The notes beneath the pieces were generated by a model. It was given only the letters and a program-made list of their open reading frames with translations. It did not search any database and was not told the DNA's origin. 64,000 bases of DNA from Lachnospiraceae bacterium (GTDB taxonomy: Bacteria > Bacillota > Clostridia > Lachnospirales > Lachnospiraceae), in contig JAFYYS010000022.1 of NCBI GenBank assembly GCA_017546025.1, positions 62,001 through 126,000 on the forward strand, written 5' to 3'. Each line of letters starts with the position of its first letter. Position 1 is the first letter of the stretch. Positions 54,787 to 63,128 of the stretch are shown here, piece after piece. Made by a program: the position numbers and the translations under genes.

Positions 54787-57198
54787 ATGAATTATACGGA
54801 TGTCGCCGGGGAAATCCTGGCTTTGGCGGAGGACTATGCGCGGTCCCGGCATTGTGCTTATGTCGGAACGGAGCATATTCTTTATGCCCTTTTACAGGTG
54901 AAATCCTCGGTTCAGAAGATTCTCGAGGAGTATTTCACACAGGACTCCCTCGAGCTTTTGCTTGAGGTCATGGTGACCGGAGAGAGCAAGCACCACAGAA
55001 AGACCGAGCTTTCGCCCGAAGCCAAAAAGGTTTTGGAAAATGCGACGCGCATCTGCGAAAGCATGAACATGGACCGCATCGGAGCCGGGCATATTCTGCT
55101 CGGAATCCTTCGCGAGAAGGATTGCATCGCGCTTCGTTTGATGAATACGCTTCAGATTAATCAGGAGAAGCTTTACAAAGAGACGCTTGCGTCAATGAAT
55201 CTTTCAAAAGAGGAAATGAAGCAGCAGGTTGCTTCCGTGAAGGGCAGAAAAAAAGGCAATTCCGCGATTAAGGAATTCTGCTCCGACCTGACGGAGAAGG
55301 CTGAGGAAGGGCTTTTGGACCCGGTTATCGGCCGCAAGGAGGAAACGGACCGCATGATCCGGATTCTGAGCCGCCGCACGAAGAACAATCCCTGTCTCGT
55401 CGGTGAGCCCGGTGTCGGCAAAACCGCTGTTGTCGAGGGACTTGCGCAGAGAATTGCGGACGGAACCGTTCCGGAGCATGTGAGGAACAAGCGGATTTAT
55501 ACGTTAAACATGGCCTCGATGGTGGCAGGCTCCAAATTCCGCGGTGAATTCGAGGAGAGAATCCGCGGCGTAATCGACGAGGTCGTCAGTGACGGAAACA
55601 TCATTCTGTTCATCGACGAGCTGCATACAATCATCGGCGCCGGTAGTGCCGAGGGTTCGCTTGACGCGGCCAACATTTTGAAACCCGTATTAAGCAGAGG
55701 CGGACTTCAGATCATCGGCGCAACGACGATGGCGGAATACCGCAAATATATCGAAAAGGATGCCGCACTGGAGCGCCGTTTCCAGCCGGTTACCGTAGAG
55801 GAAACCGACGAGAAGCAGACGGTTGAAATCTTAAAGGGACTCCGTCCCCGTTATGAAGCGCATCACAGAGTCGTGTTAAGCGATGAAGCGCTGGAGGCGG
55901 CTGTCACGTATTCCAAGCGGTATATCACGGACCGTTTCCTTCCCGACAAGGCGATTGATGTCATGGACGAGGCGGCCGGTTTTGTCAGACTGTCCGAGCG
56001 GGAAGGCAATGATTCCTTAAATGCGCTTGCCGCCGAAAAGCAGACGGTCATTGCCGAGAAGGAAGAGGCTTTTTCACAGGGACGTTTTGAGGAAGCGAAG
56101 AAGCTCGGCAGAAAGCAGAAGAGAATCGAGAATAAGATAGCAAAGCTGAATGCTTCCGCGCAGTCGGATCTTCCGAAGGTAACGGAGGAGGATGTTGCCC
56201 GCGTGATTTCCACCTGGACCGGTGTTCCGGTATTCAAGGTAACGCAGTCCGAGGGTGAGCGGCTTCTTCACATGGAGGAAGAACTGCATAAGCGTGTCAT
56301 AGGACAGGACGAAGCGGTTACGACGGTTGCCAAGGCTGTTCGAAGAGGACGTGTCGGATTAAAGGACCCGAAGCGTCCGGTCGGTTCGTTCCTGTTCCTC
56401 GGACCTACGGGTGTCGGTAAGACCGAGCTTAGTAAGGCACTTGCCGAGGTACTGTTCGGGCAGGAAGACGCCTTGATTCGCGTCGACATGTCCGAATACA
56501 TGGAAAAGCACAGTGTCTCCAAGTTTATCGGAAGCCCTCCCGGCTACGTCGGATTTGACGAAGGCGGGCAGCTTTCGGACCGCGTCCGCAAAAAGCCTTA
56601 TTCCGTCATTCTGTTTGATGAGATTGAGAAGGCTCATCCGGACGTATTCAACATCCTTTTGCAGGTGCTCGACGACGGCCGGATTACCGATTCGACAGGC
56701 CGCCTGGTTGACTTTAAGAACACGGTCATCATCATGACGAGTAATGCCGGCGCGCAGAACATCGTGGAGCCGAAGCTTCTCGGCTTCGGCGCGAAGACCG
56801 ATGCGGACGCCGATTACAACCGCATGAAGAATGCCGTCATGGAAGAAGTAAAGCGTCTGTTCCGCCCCGAATTCATCAACCGAATCGACGAGATACTGGT
56901 GTTCCGGACGCTTTCCGACGACGAGCTTCGTAAGATTGTCGGACTGCTTACGGAAACACTCGTGAAGAGGGCAAAGGAGAACTACGGCATCACGCTGACG
57001 ATTGACGAGTCCGTGAAGGCACATATCGCCGAAAAAGGACATGACACGAAATACGGCGCAAGACCGTTAAAAAGAGCCATCCGTGAGGATCTGGAGGATT
57101 ATCTCGCAGAGGCCATATTAAGCGGCAGCATTAAGCCGAACAGCAGCCTGGTCATCACCTACGACAGGGATAAAGGATATCAGTATGGCGAAAGATAA
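54787..57198 (+). CDS. clpC: ATP-dependent Clp protease ATP-binding subunit ClpC
   Basis: An 803-residue class I Hsp100 unfoldase that works with ClpP in protein quality control. Domain order: N-terminal double Clp-N repeat (about 1-140), AAA module one with Walker A GEPGVGKTAVVEGL (about 205), a middle coiled coil (about 410-455), AAA module two with Walker A GPTGVGKTELSK (about 538), and a C-terminal D2-small domain. AGGAGA precedes ATG 54787. There is no mcsA or mcsB upstream, so arginine-phosphate targeting as in Bacillus is not evident here. It overlaps radA by 14 bases. Confidence 0.97.
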   Translation: MNYTDVAGEILALAEDYARSRHCAYVGTEHILYALLQVKSSVQKILEEYFTQDSLELLLEVMVTGESKHHRKTELSPEAKKVLENATRICESMNMDRIGAGHILLGILREKDCIALRLMNTLQINQEKLYKETLASMNLSKEEMKQQVASVKGRKKGNSAIKEFCSDLTEKAEEGLLDPVIGRKEETDRMIRILSRRTKNNPCLVGEPGVGKTAVVEGLAQRIADGTVPEHVRNKRIYTLNMASMVAGSKFRGEFEERIRGVIDEVVSDGNIILFIDELHTIIGAGSAEGSLDAANILKPVLSRGGLQIIGATTMAEYRKYIEKDAALERRFQPVTVEETDEKQTVEILKGLRPRYEAHHRVVLSDEALEAAVTYSKRYITDRFLPDKAIDVMDEAAGFVRLSEREGNDSLNALAAEKQTVIAEKEEAFSQGRFEEAKKLGRKQKRIENKIAKLNASAQSDLPKVTEEDVARVISTWTGVPVFKVTQSEGERLLHMEEELHKRVIGQDEAVTTVAKAVRRGRVGLKDPKRPVGSFLFLGPTGVGKTELSKALAEVLFGQEDALIRVDMSEYMEKHSVSKFIGSPPGYVGFDEGGQLSDRVRKKPYSVILFDEIEKAHPDVFNILLQVLDDGRITDSTGRLVDFKNTVIIMTSNAGAQNIVEPKLLGFGAKTDADADYNRMKNAVMEEVKRLFRPEFINRIDEILVFRTLSDDELRKIVGLLTETLVKRAKENYGITLTIDESVKAHIAEKGHDTKYGARPLKRAIREDLEDYLAEAILSGSIKPNSSLVITYDRDKGYQYGER

Positions 57199-58552
57199 AA
57201 CTGTTTTTTTCTGTACGGAATGCGGCGCCGAGTTCTCGAAATGGGCCGGCCAGTGTTCCGCATGCAAAGCCTGGAACAGCATCGTGGAAGCACCGAAGGA
57301 ACGGAAGAAATCCGCACCCTCCGTGCCGTTTAGGAAGAACGATCCGGTTCCGCTCGGAAAGATTTCCGCTGAAGACGAAAAAAGAACCGAAACCGGCATG
57401 AAGGAACTCGACCGCGTTCTGGGCGGCGGCATCGTGGCAGGCTCTTTGGTGCTTGCTTCCGGTGACCCCGGCATCGGCAAATCCACGCTTTTACTTCAGA
57501 TGTGCCGCAACTTAAGTGAGCGGGACATCCCTGTTTTTTATGTTTCCGGTGAGGAATCGCTCCGTCAGGTGAAGCTTCGCGCAAACCGGATCGGTGCCTT
57601 CGGCGACAATATGCTTTTCCTCGCGGAAAATGACATGGATAACATCCGTGAGCACCTGATGAGCATCAAGCCCGCCGTTGCGGTCATCGACTCGATTCAG
57701 ACGATGGTTCTGCCGGGACTTGATTCCCCTGCAGGCAGCATCACGCAGATCAAAGAAATCACTTCCTTCCTACTGCGGCTTGCAAAAGAGGAGGAGATTA
57801 CGGTATTCGTTGTCGGTCATGTGACAAAGGAAGGTTCGGTTGCCGGACCGAGAATGCTTGAACATATGGTGGATACTGTGTTATACTTCGAAGGAGATAC
57901 CACGACCCCGTACCGCATCCTCCGTTCCGTGAAGAACCGTTTCGGCTCGACGAACGAAATCGGCGTTTTCTCCATGGAGAGAAACGGTCTGATTGAGGTC
58001 GAGAACCCGTCCGCGCATATGCTTTCGGGCATGCCGGAGGCGGAACCCGGCTCGATCGTTGCCGTGACACTCGAAGGAACGAGACCGATTCTCGTGGAGG
58101 TACAGGCGCTTGTCTGCCGGACAAGCTTTAATTTCCCGAGAAGAACGGCGCAGGGAACGGATACGAACCGGATGAACCTGATGCTTGCGGTTTTAGAAAA
58201 ACGGCTCGGCCTCGGGCTTTCCGGCTGCGATGTCTACGTGAATGTGGCTGGCGGCATGAAGGTCACGGAGCCGGCGATTGACATGGGAATCGTGCTTTCG
58301 GTGATCTCCGGTTACGCCAACCAGACGCTTCCGGAGAAGACGGCAGCCTTCGGGGAGGTCGGTCTGATCGGTGAGGTACGTTCGGTGCCTCAGGCGGCGC
58401 TTCGCGTAAAGGAAGCCGCAAAACTCGGGTATCATACCTGCATCATGCCGAAGTGCGATGCGGATAAGCTTGATAAGAATACCGCTTCGGGCATCCGGAT
58501 CATCGGGGTGTCCAATGTGAGGGATTTGAAGAAATTACTTGCGGAATCGTAA
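57185..58552 (+). CDS. radA: DNA repair protein RadA
   Basis: A 455-residue RecA-like helicase that promotes branch migration in recombination. N-terminal zinc finger with CTECG and CSACKAW, then a RecA-type ATPase with Walker A GDPGIGKSTLLLQM (about 93), the RadA motif VKNRFGSTNEIG (about 249), and a C-terminal Lon-like domain (from about 285) with VNVAGGMKVTEPAIDMG. ATG 57185 lies inside the end of clpC, so the two are translationally linked; clpC-radA is a conserved pair. Confidence 0.97.
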   Translation: MAKDKTVFFCTECGAEFSKWAGQCSACKAWNSIVEAPKERKKSAPSVPFRKNDPVPLGKISAEDEKRTETGMKELDRVLGGGIVAGSLVLASGDPGIGKSTLLLQMCRNLSERDIPVFYVSGEESLRQVKLRANRIGAFGDNMLFLAENDMDNIREHLMSIKPAVAVIDSIQTMVLPGLDSPAGSITQIKEITSFLLRLAKEEEITVFVVGHVTKEGSVAGPRMLEHMVDTVLYFEGDTTTPYRILRSVKNRFGSTNEIGVFSMERNGLIEVENPSAHMLSGMPEAEPGSIVAVTLEGTRPILVEVQALVCRTSFNFPRRTAQGTDTNRMNLMLAVLEKRLGLGLSGCDVYVNVAGGMKVTEPAIDMGIVLSVISGYANQTLPEKTAAFGEVGLIGEVRSVPQAALRVKEAAKLGYHTCIMPKCDADKLDKNTASGIRIIGVSNVRDLKKLLAES

Positions 58553-58588
58553 GCAGTTGGAGTGCATTGCATTCCGGAAAGGAACTCC

Positions 58589-59980
58589 ATGAAAAGAAAA
58601 GGCGTTTCCATATTGCTTCTTTGTGTGCTTTTGACTTCGCTTTTAACCGGTTGCGGAAACTCGGCGAAAAAGCGTGAAAAAGCAAGAGAAGACTATGCCT
58701 TTTGCGAGCATATCGTATCCATCAGCTCTCTTGTGCAGGAAGGTGATCTGCCGGAGTCCGTTTTGGATCCGGAAGGCTTCTATGCGGTTAAGGAGAATAT
58801 TTACGTTAGAGGAGATTCCGGCAACATCCGTGAAAAAGCGAACACGGAATCCAAGCTCATTGCCATTGCGCCTTACGGGACGAGACTTGTCCGGACCGGA
58901 ATCGGTACGAACGGCTGGGACCGTGTAGAGTATGAGGACCGGACCTGCTATATCAGCCACGACCTTGTTACGACGGTTCCGATCAAAACCGGCAAGAGCT
59001 TTGATTATTCCGTCGCGGCGATGTCCATCGTGGAAACGAGACACCAGCAGTATTCCTATGATGACCTTTGCACGGATTTGAACGAGCTTCGTGAGAATTA
59101 CGGAAGTAAGATGCATCTGAACTGCATCGGCATTTCCGCGGATAACCGCAGTATCTTCGAAATTGTCATCGGAACGGAAAATGCCAAGAAGGACATTTAC
59201 TTCATCGCAGGCCTTTGCGGTGCCGAATATATGACGTCTTTGGTCATCATGAAGCAGGTGGAATATTTCCTCCATTATTACGATGCCGGAGATTACGAAG
59301 GATATGCTTATTCCGATTTGTTCGACAGTGTCCGCGTCCATGTCGTTCCGATGCTGAATCCGGACGGCGTGAATCTCGCGCAGCATTTCTTCAGCGGCAT
59401 TCACGATGAGGATATCAAGAAGCGAATCAAGGAATGGTACGACCGTGACCAGTCCGCCGGCGGCATCAATCTGAATCTGGACAATTACCTCAGATTTTTC
59501 TTCGCCAATGCAAAGGGTGTTGATCTGCGGAAGAATTTCCCGTATCAGTGGGACCTTGTCTCCACGACGGCGTATCCGACTTCGAACGGATACCGTGGCG
59601 ATTATGCCGGAAGCGAGGCGGAGGTTAAGTCAATTGTTCATGCTTTGCAGGAATGCAAACCCGAGATTGTCATCACATATCATACGACGGGCAGCCGTCT
59701 GTTCTACAATTACGGTCAGCCGGACGAAATCCTTTCCGTAGCGAAGAATTACGGTCTGTATCTCGGCAAGCTGATGACGTACGAGGCATCGGAGAAGAAA
59801 CTGATTGAAGACGGCTACGGCACGCTTTCGGGTTACTGCAACAACGTTCTTCGGATTCCGGCGCTTACCGTGAATCTCGGAAACGGCGCGGCGCCTCTTG
59901 CCCTTACCGAATTCAATGCCATCTGGAATGCGACAAGAGAGTCCTGGTCCGCACTTCAGGTGAAGATGATTGATTGGTAA
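58589..59980 (+). CDS. Lipoprotein with SH3 domain and M14 carboxypeptidase-like domain lacking key residues
   Basis: A 463-residue lipoprotein (lipobox LLTGCG) with an SH3b domain (about 63-130; VRGDSGNIREKANTES) and a C-terminal M14 zinc-carboxypeptidase fold. In M14 enzymes the first zinc motif is HxxE; here it is C210-G-A-E213. The third ligand His is present in TYHTTGSRLFYNYG (His365). The catalytic Glu of the usual TVELG is replaced by Asn429 in LTVNLGNG. Hence it is probably inactive or altered. Other parts fit the family (VHVVPMLNPDGVNLAQ). ATG 58589 follows AAAGGA. Located after radA; probably extracellular and bound to cell-wall peptides. Confidence 0.72.
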   Translation: MKRKGVSILLLCVLLTSLLTGCGNSAKKREKAREDYAFCEHIVSISSLVQEGDLPESVLDPEGFYAVKENIYVRGDSGNIREKANTESKLIAIAPYGTRLVRTGIGTNGWDRVEYEDRTCYISHDLVTTVPIKTGKSFDYSVAAMSIVETRHQQYSYDDLCTDLNELRENYGSKMHLNCIGISADNRSIFEIVIGTENAKKDIYFIAGLCGAEYMTSLVIMKQVEYFLHYYDAGDYEGYAYSDLFDSVRVHVVPMLNPDGVNLAQHFFSGIHDEDIKKRIKEWYDRDQSAGGINLNLDNYLRFFFANAKGVDLRKNFPYQWDLVSTTAYPTSNGYRGDYAGSEAEVKSIVHALQECKPEIVITYHTTGSRLFYNYGQPDEILSVAKNYGLYLGKLMTYEASEKKLIEDGYGTLSGYCNNVLRIPALTVNLGNGAAPLALTEFNAIWNATRESWSALQVKMIDW

Positions 59981-59998
59981 AAACGTTGCATTTTCCTA

Positions 59999-60027
59999 TT
60001 GACATTACGGAAAAGCTGTTGTAGTAT
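59999..60027 (+). promoter_or_regulatory. Promoter of the T-box operon
   Basis: -35 TTGACA (59999-60004), 17-base spacer, -10 TAGTAT (60022-60027). The transcript starts just before the T-box leader. Confidence 0.75.
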
Positions 60028-60049
60028 GTGGAACAGTAATTCATATTTT

Positions 60050-60303
60050 GCGTTGAAGAGGAATAGTACCGAACCGTTTCGGTTTCAGAAAGCTGCCGGT
60101 TGATGCGAGGCAGTCGGGAAACATTCGGGAACTCGCCTTGGAGCTGCGGGTTGAAGACCTTTGGTTGTGTAGATACCGCCGGATTCCCACCGTTATCGGG
60201 GAAGGACATGATAGTGTCCGGTGAGAGCATGCTTGGCATGAAATAGAGTGGTACCACGTTTACGCGCCTCTATCCGAAAGGGTAGAGGCTTTTCTGTTGT
60301 TTA
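60050..60303 (+). ncRNA. T-box riboswitch leader, probable leucine (CUC) specifier
   Basis: Contains the Stem I loop-E strand AGTA (60065-60068) opposite GAA (60129-60131), the GGTTGATGCGAG-type apical motif, the T-box AGAGTGGTACCACG (60245-60258) that binds the tRNA acceptor end, and a terminator: 10-base stem 60266-60275/60280-60289 with loop GAAA and a T-rich tail. The specifier codon just after GAA is CTC (60132-60134), leucine; the register could be off by a base. Uncharged tRNA would permit read-through into the gene 20 bases downstream. Confidence 0.85.
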
Positions 60304-60323
60304 AAACAATTCGGAGGTAATGT

Positions 60324-62846
60324 ATGAAAATCAGCTTTTCCACAATCGGTTGTCCCGACTATTCCTGGACCGACATCTACACGATGGCCAAGGACCTCGG
60401 CTATCACGGCGTGGAGATCCGCGGACTCGGCGAGCACATCAGCGCCTACAAGGCAAAGCCTTTTTCAGAGGCAAATGTGAAAGCGACCGCCAAGAGACTT
60501 CAGGATATCGGTCTTGAGATTTCCTGCTTTTCTTCGGGATGCCCGTTAAAGTATAAGGACCGCCTTGATAAGTCTATTGAGGAACTTACCGAGTATGCTA
60601 AGTTAGCGAACGTTTTCGGCACCTGCTACATCCGTGTTCTGGCCGACGAGAATCCGAAGCCGGAGGGCGATGTTGACGACGATGCCATCATTGAAGCACT
60701 GAAGCGCCTGAGCCCGATTGCCGAGCAGTATAATGTCACGATGTGCGTGGAGACGAACGGTGTTTACTCCGATACGATGCGTCTGCGCCGCGTTCTGGAT
60801 GCGGTCGGAAGCAGAAAGATTGCTGCTTTGTGGGACATTCACCATCCGTACCGCAACTGCGGCGAGTCTCCCGAGACGACGGTAGCCAATCTCGGCGAAT
60901 ATATTAAGTATGTGCATGTAAAGGATTCCGTTGAGACGAACGGAAAGATCACCTATCAGATGATGGGACAGGGCGACATGCCTCTTAAGGAAGCCTTTGA
61001 TGCGCTTTTGAGCATGCATTATACCGGTTATGTATCGCTTGAATGGGTAAAGCGCTGGAGCAAAGAGCTTGCCGATGCATGGGTGGTATTCCCGCAGTTT
61101 GCCCATTACATGGAGCCGTATAAGACCGTTCATAAGAACCCGCTTCAGACCGATAACCGCGGAACCGGTCATTATATCTGGCCGAAGAACCATCTGATTC
61201 CGTATACGTTCCCGGATGTACTGGACCGTATCTGTGAAGTGTTCCCGACGCAATACGCTTTCCGTTATACCGAACTCGATTATACGAGAACGTATCCGGA
61301 ATTCCGTGACGATGTCGATAATTTCGCAAGAGCGCTCATTTCCATCGGTGTCAAGAAGGGCGACCATGTTGCCATCTGGGCAACGAATGTTCCGGCCTGG
61401 TATATCACGTTCTGGGCTACGACGAAGATCGGTGCCGTTCTGGTTACCGTCAACACCGCTTATAAGAACCACGAGATTGAATACCTGCTTCGCCAGTCCG
61501 ACACGCATACGCTTGTCATGATTGACGGATTCAAGGACTGCAACTACGTGGAAATTATGAATGCGCTCTGTCCCGAGCTCGAGACGAGTGTGCCCGGCGA
61601 GCTGCATTCAAAGAGACTGCCTTGCCTTCGTAACATCATTACCGTGGACAGCCGCCAGAAGGGCTGCTTTACATGGGATGAGGTTCTGGAACTCGGTCAG
61701 GATGTTCCGTATACCGAGGTGGAGAACCGCCGTAAGATGATTGACAAGGACGATGTGTGCAACATGCAGTACACAAGCGGCACGACCGGTTTCCCGAAGG
61801 GCGTCATGCTTACGCACTATAACGTTGTCAACAACGGTAAGGCAATCGGCGACTGCATGGATCTTTCCACGGCAGACCGCATGATGATTCAGGTTCCGAT
61901 GTTCCATTGCTTCGGCATGGTGCTTGCCATGACCGCTTCCATCACGCACGGTGTTACGATGAGCCCGATCCCGGCATTTTCCCCGAGAAAAGGACTCAAT
62001 TGCATCAATCAGGAGAAGATTACGTGCTTCCACGGTGTTCCGACGATGTTCATCGCAATGCTCGGACACGAGAACTTCGCTACGACCGACTTCAGCCATA
62101 TGCGTACCGGCATCATGGCAGGAAGCCCCTGCCCGATTAAGGCGATGCAGGATGTCATCGAGAAGATGCATATGCCTGAAATCTGCATTACGTACGGCCA
62201 GACCGAGGCTTCGCCTGCTACAACGATGAGCAAGACGACCGATACGATTGAAACCCGTGTGAATACGGTCGGCGGACCGATTTACGGCGTGGAATGTAAG
62301 ATTGTCGATCCCGAGACCGGAGAGGATCTTCCGGACAATGTGGACGGTGAGTTCGTGGCGCGCGGTTATAACATCATGAAGGGCTACTATAAGATGCCCG
62401 AGGCTACCGCAGCCGCCATCGACGAGAAGGGCTGGCTTCATACCGGAGACCTTGCAAGACGTCTTCCGGACGGCAACTATAAGATTACCGGACGTATCAA
62501 GGATATGATTATCCGCGGCGGAGAGAATATCTACCCGAAGGAGATTGAAGACTTCCTTTATACGCATCCGAAGATTAACGATGTTCAGGTCATCGGTGTG
62601 CCGGATAAGGATTACGGCGAGGAAATCATGGCCTGCGTCATCTTAAAGCCCGGCGAGGAAGCGACCGAAGAGGAAATCAAGGATTATGTAAAAGCCAATA
62701 TGGCCAAGCATAAGGTTCCGCGTTACGTGGATTTCATGGACAGCTTCCCGATGAACGCTGCCGGAAAGATTCTGAAATATAAGATGCGTGAGGAAGCCGT
62801 TGAGCGGCATAACCTGCATCAGGCCAATAAGATTGAGACTGCTTAA
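60324..62846 (+). CDS. Fusion of a sugar-phosphate isomerase-like TIM barrel and an AMP-forming acyl-CoA ligase
   Basis: An 840-residue protein in one uninterrupted frame. Residues 1 to about 265 resemble xylose-isomerase-like TIM barrels (FSTIGCPDYSWTDIYTMAKD; VCVETNGVYSDT; ALWDIHHPYRNCG; KYVHVKDSV). Residues about 280-840 are a complete ANL-family adenylate-forming enzyme: P-loop YTSGTTGFPKG (about 482), ITYGQTEASP (about 627), GRIKDMIIRGGENIYPKEIE (about 722-741) and the C-terminal Lys in NAAGKILKYK (about 814). The ligase half resembles medium- or branched-chain fatty acyl-CoA ligases. GGAGG precedes ATG 60324. It is the only gene after the T-box. Its acyl substrate and the job of the barrel are unknown; a leucine-linked substrate such as isovalerate is an inference. 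Confidence 0.88.
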   Translation: MKISFSTIGCPDYSWTDIYTMAKDLGYHGVEIRGLGEHISAYKAKPFSEANVKATAKRLQDIGLEISCFSSGCPLKYKDRLDKSIEELTEYAKLANVFGTCYIRVLADENPKPEGDVDDDAIIEALKRLSPIAEQYNVTMCVETNGVYSDTMRLRRVLDAVGSRKIAALWDIHHPYRNCGESPETTVANLGEYIKYVHVKDSVETNGKITYQMMGQGDMPLKEAFDALLSMHYTGYVSLEWVKRWSKELADAWVVFPQFAHYMEPYKTVHKNPLQTDNRGTGHYIWPKNHLIPYTFPDVLDRICEVFPTQYAFRYTELDYTRTYPEFRDDVDNFARALISIGVKKGDHVAIWATNVPAWYITFWATTKIGAVLVTVNTAYKNHEIEYLLRQSDTHTLVMIDGFKDCNYVEIMNALCPELETSVPGELHSKRLPCLRNIITVDSRQKGCFTWDEVLELGQDVPYTEVENRRKMIDKDDVCNMQYTSGTTGFPKGVMLTHYNVVNNGKAIGDCMDLSTADRMMIQVPMFHCFGMVLAMTASITHGVTMSPIPAFSPRKGLNCINQEKITCFHGVPTMFIAMLGHENFATTDFSHMRTGIMAGSPCPIKAMQDVIEKMHMPEICITYGQTEASPATTMSKTTDTIETRVNTVGGPIYGVECKIVDPETGEDLPDNVDGEFVARGYNIMKGYYKMPEATAAAIDEKGWLHTGDLARRLPDGNYKITGRIKDMIIRGGENIYPKEIEDFLYTHPKINDVQVIGVPDKDYGEEIMACVILKPGEEATEEEIKDYVKANMAKHKVPRYVDFMDSFPMNAAGKILKYKMREEAVERHNLHQANKIETA

Positions 62847-62887
62847 CAAAGGCAGAGGCGTCACATTTTTCATAATGCATTTTTATG

Positions 62888-62916
62888 TTGACAATTCAGG
62901 GTATCTGTTGTAAGAT
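62888..62916 (+). promoter_or_regulatory. Promoter of tRNA-Trp
   Basis: -35 TTGACA (62888-62893), 17-base spacer, -10 TAAGAT (62911-62916), 24 bases before the mature tRNA. Confidence 0.85.
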
Positions 62917-62939
62917 ATGGAAGCGTTGTGAAAATGCCT

Positions 62940-63012
62940 AGGGGTATAGTTCAGCTGGTAGAATAACGGTCTCCAAAACCGCAGGTCGTGGGTTCGAATC
63001 CTACTGCCCCTG
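62940..63012 (+). tRNA. tRNA-Trp (CCA anticodon)
   Basis: A 73-base cloverleaf: acceptor AGGGGTA/TGCCCCT with one G-U pair, D arm with AGCTGGTA, anticodon stem CGGT/ACCG with loop CTCCAAA and anticodon CCA at 62973-62975, and T arm GTGGGTTCGAATCCTAC. The discriminator base G73 is correct for tRNA-Trp. CCA end not encoded. It is transcribed alone between its own promoter and terminator. Confidence 0.97.
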
Positions 63013-63013
63013 T

Positions 63014-63046
63014 AAACCGCAAATCTTCGGATTTGCGGTTTTTTTG
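63014..63046 (+). terminator. Intrinsic terminator after tRNA-Trp
   Basis: Stem AAACCGCAAAT/ATTTGCGGTTT with loop CTTCGG, then seven or more T, starting 2 bases after the tRNA. Confidence 0.95.
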
Positions 63047-63066
63047 TGTCTAAAGGGGGTAATTGA

Positions 63067-63095
63067 TTGTATTTCCGCTGAAACCGTGGTAAAAT
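63067..63095 (+). promoter_or_regulatory. Promoter of the DUF3048 gene
   Basis: -35 TTGTAT (63067-63072), 17-base spacer, -10 TAAAAT (63090-63095), 34 bases before the start codon. Confidence 0.65.
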
Positions 63096-63128
63096 AACTA
63101 TGTGCGTGTGCACAAAGGAGGAATACCT

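Noticed and set aside
60240..62846. The possibility that the T-box controls tRNA-Trp downstream and not the fusion gene.
   Set aside because: tRNA-Trp has its own near-consensus promoter and terminator, and the T-box terminator ends 20 bases before the fusion gene.
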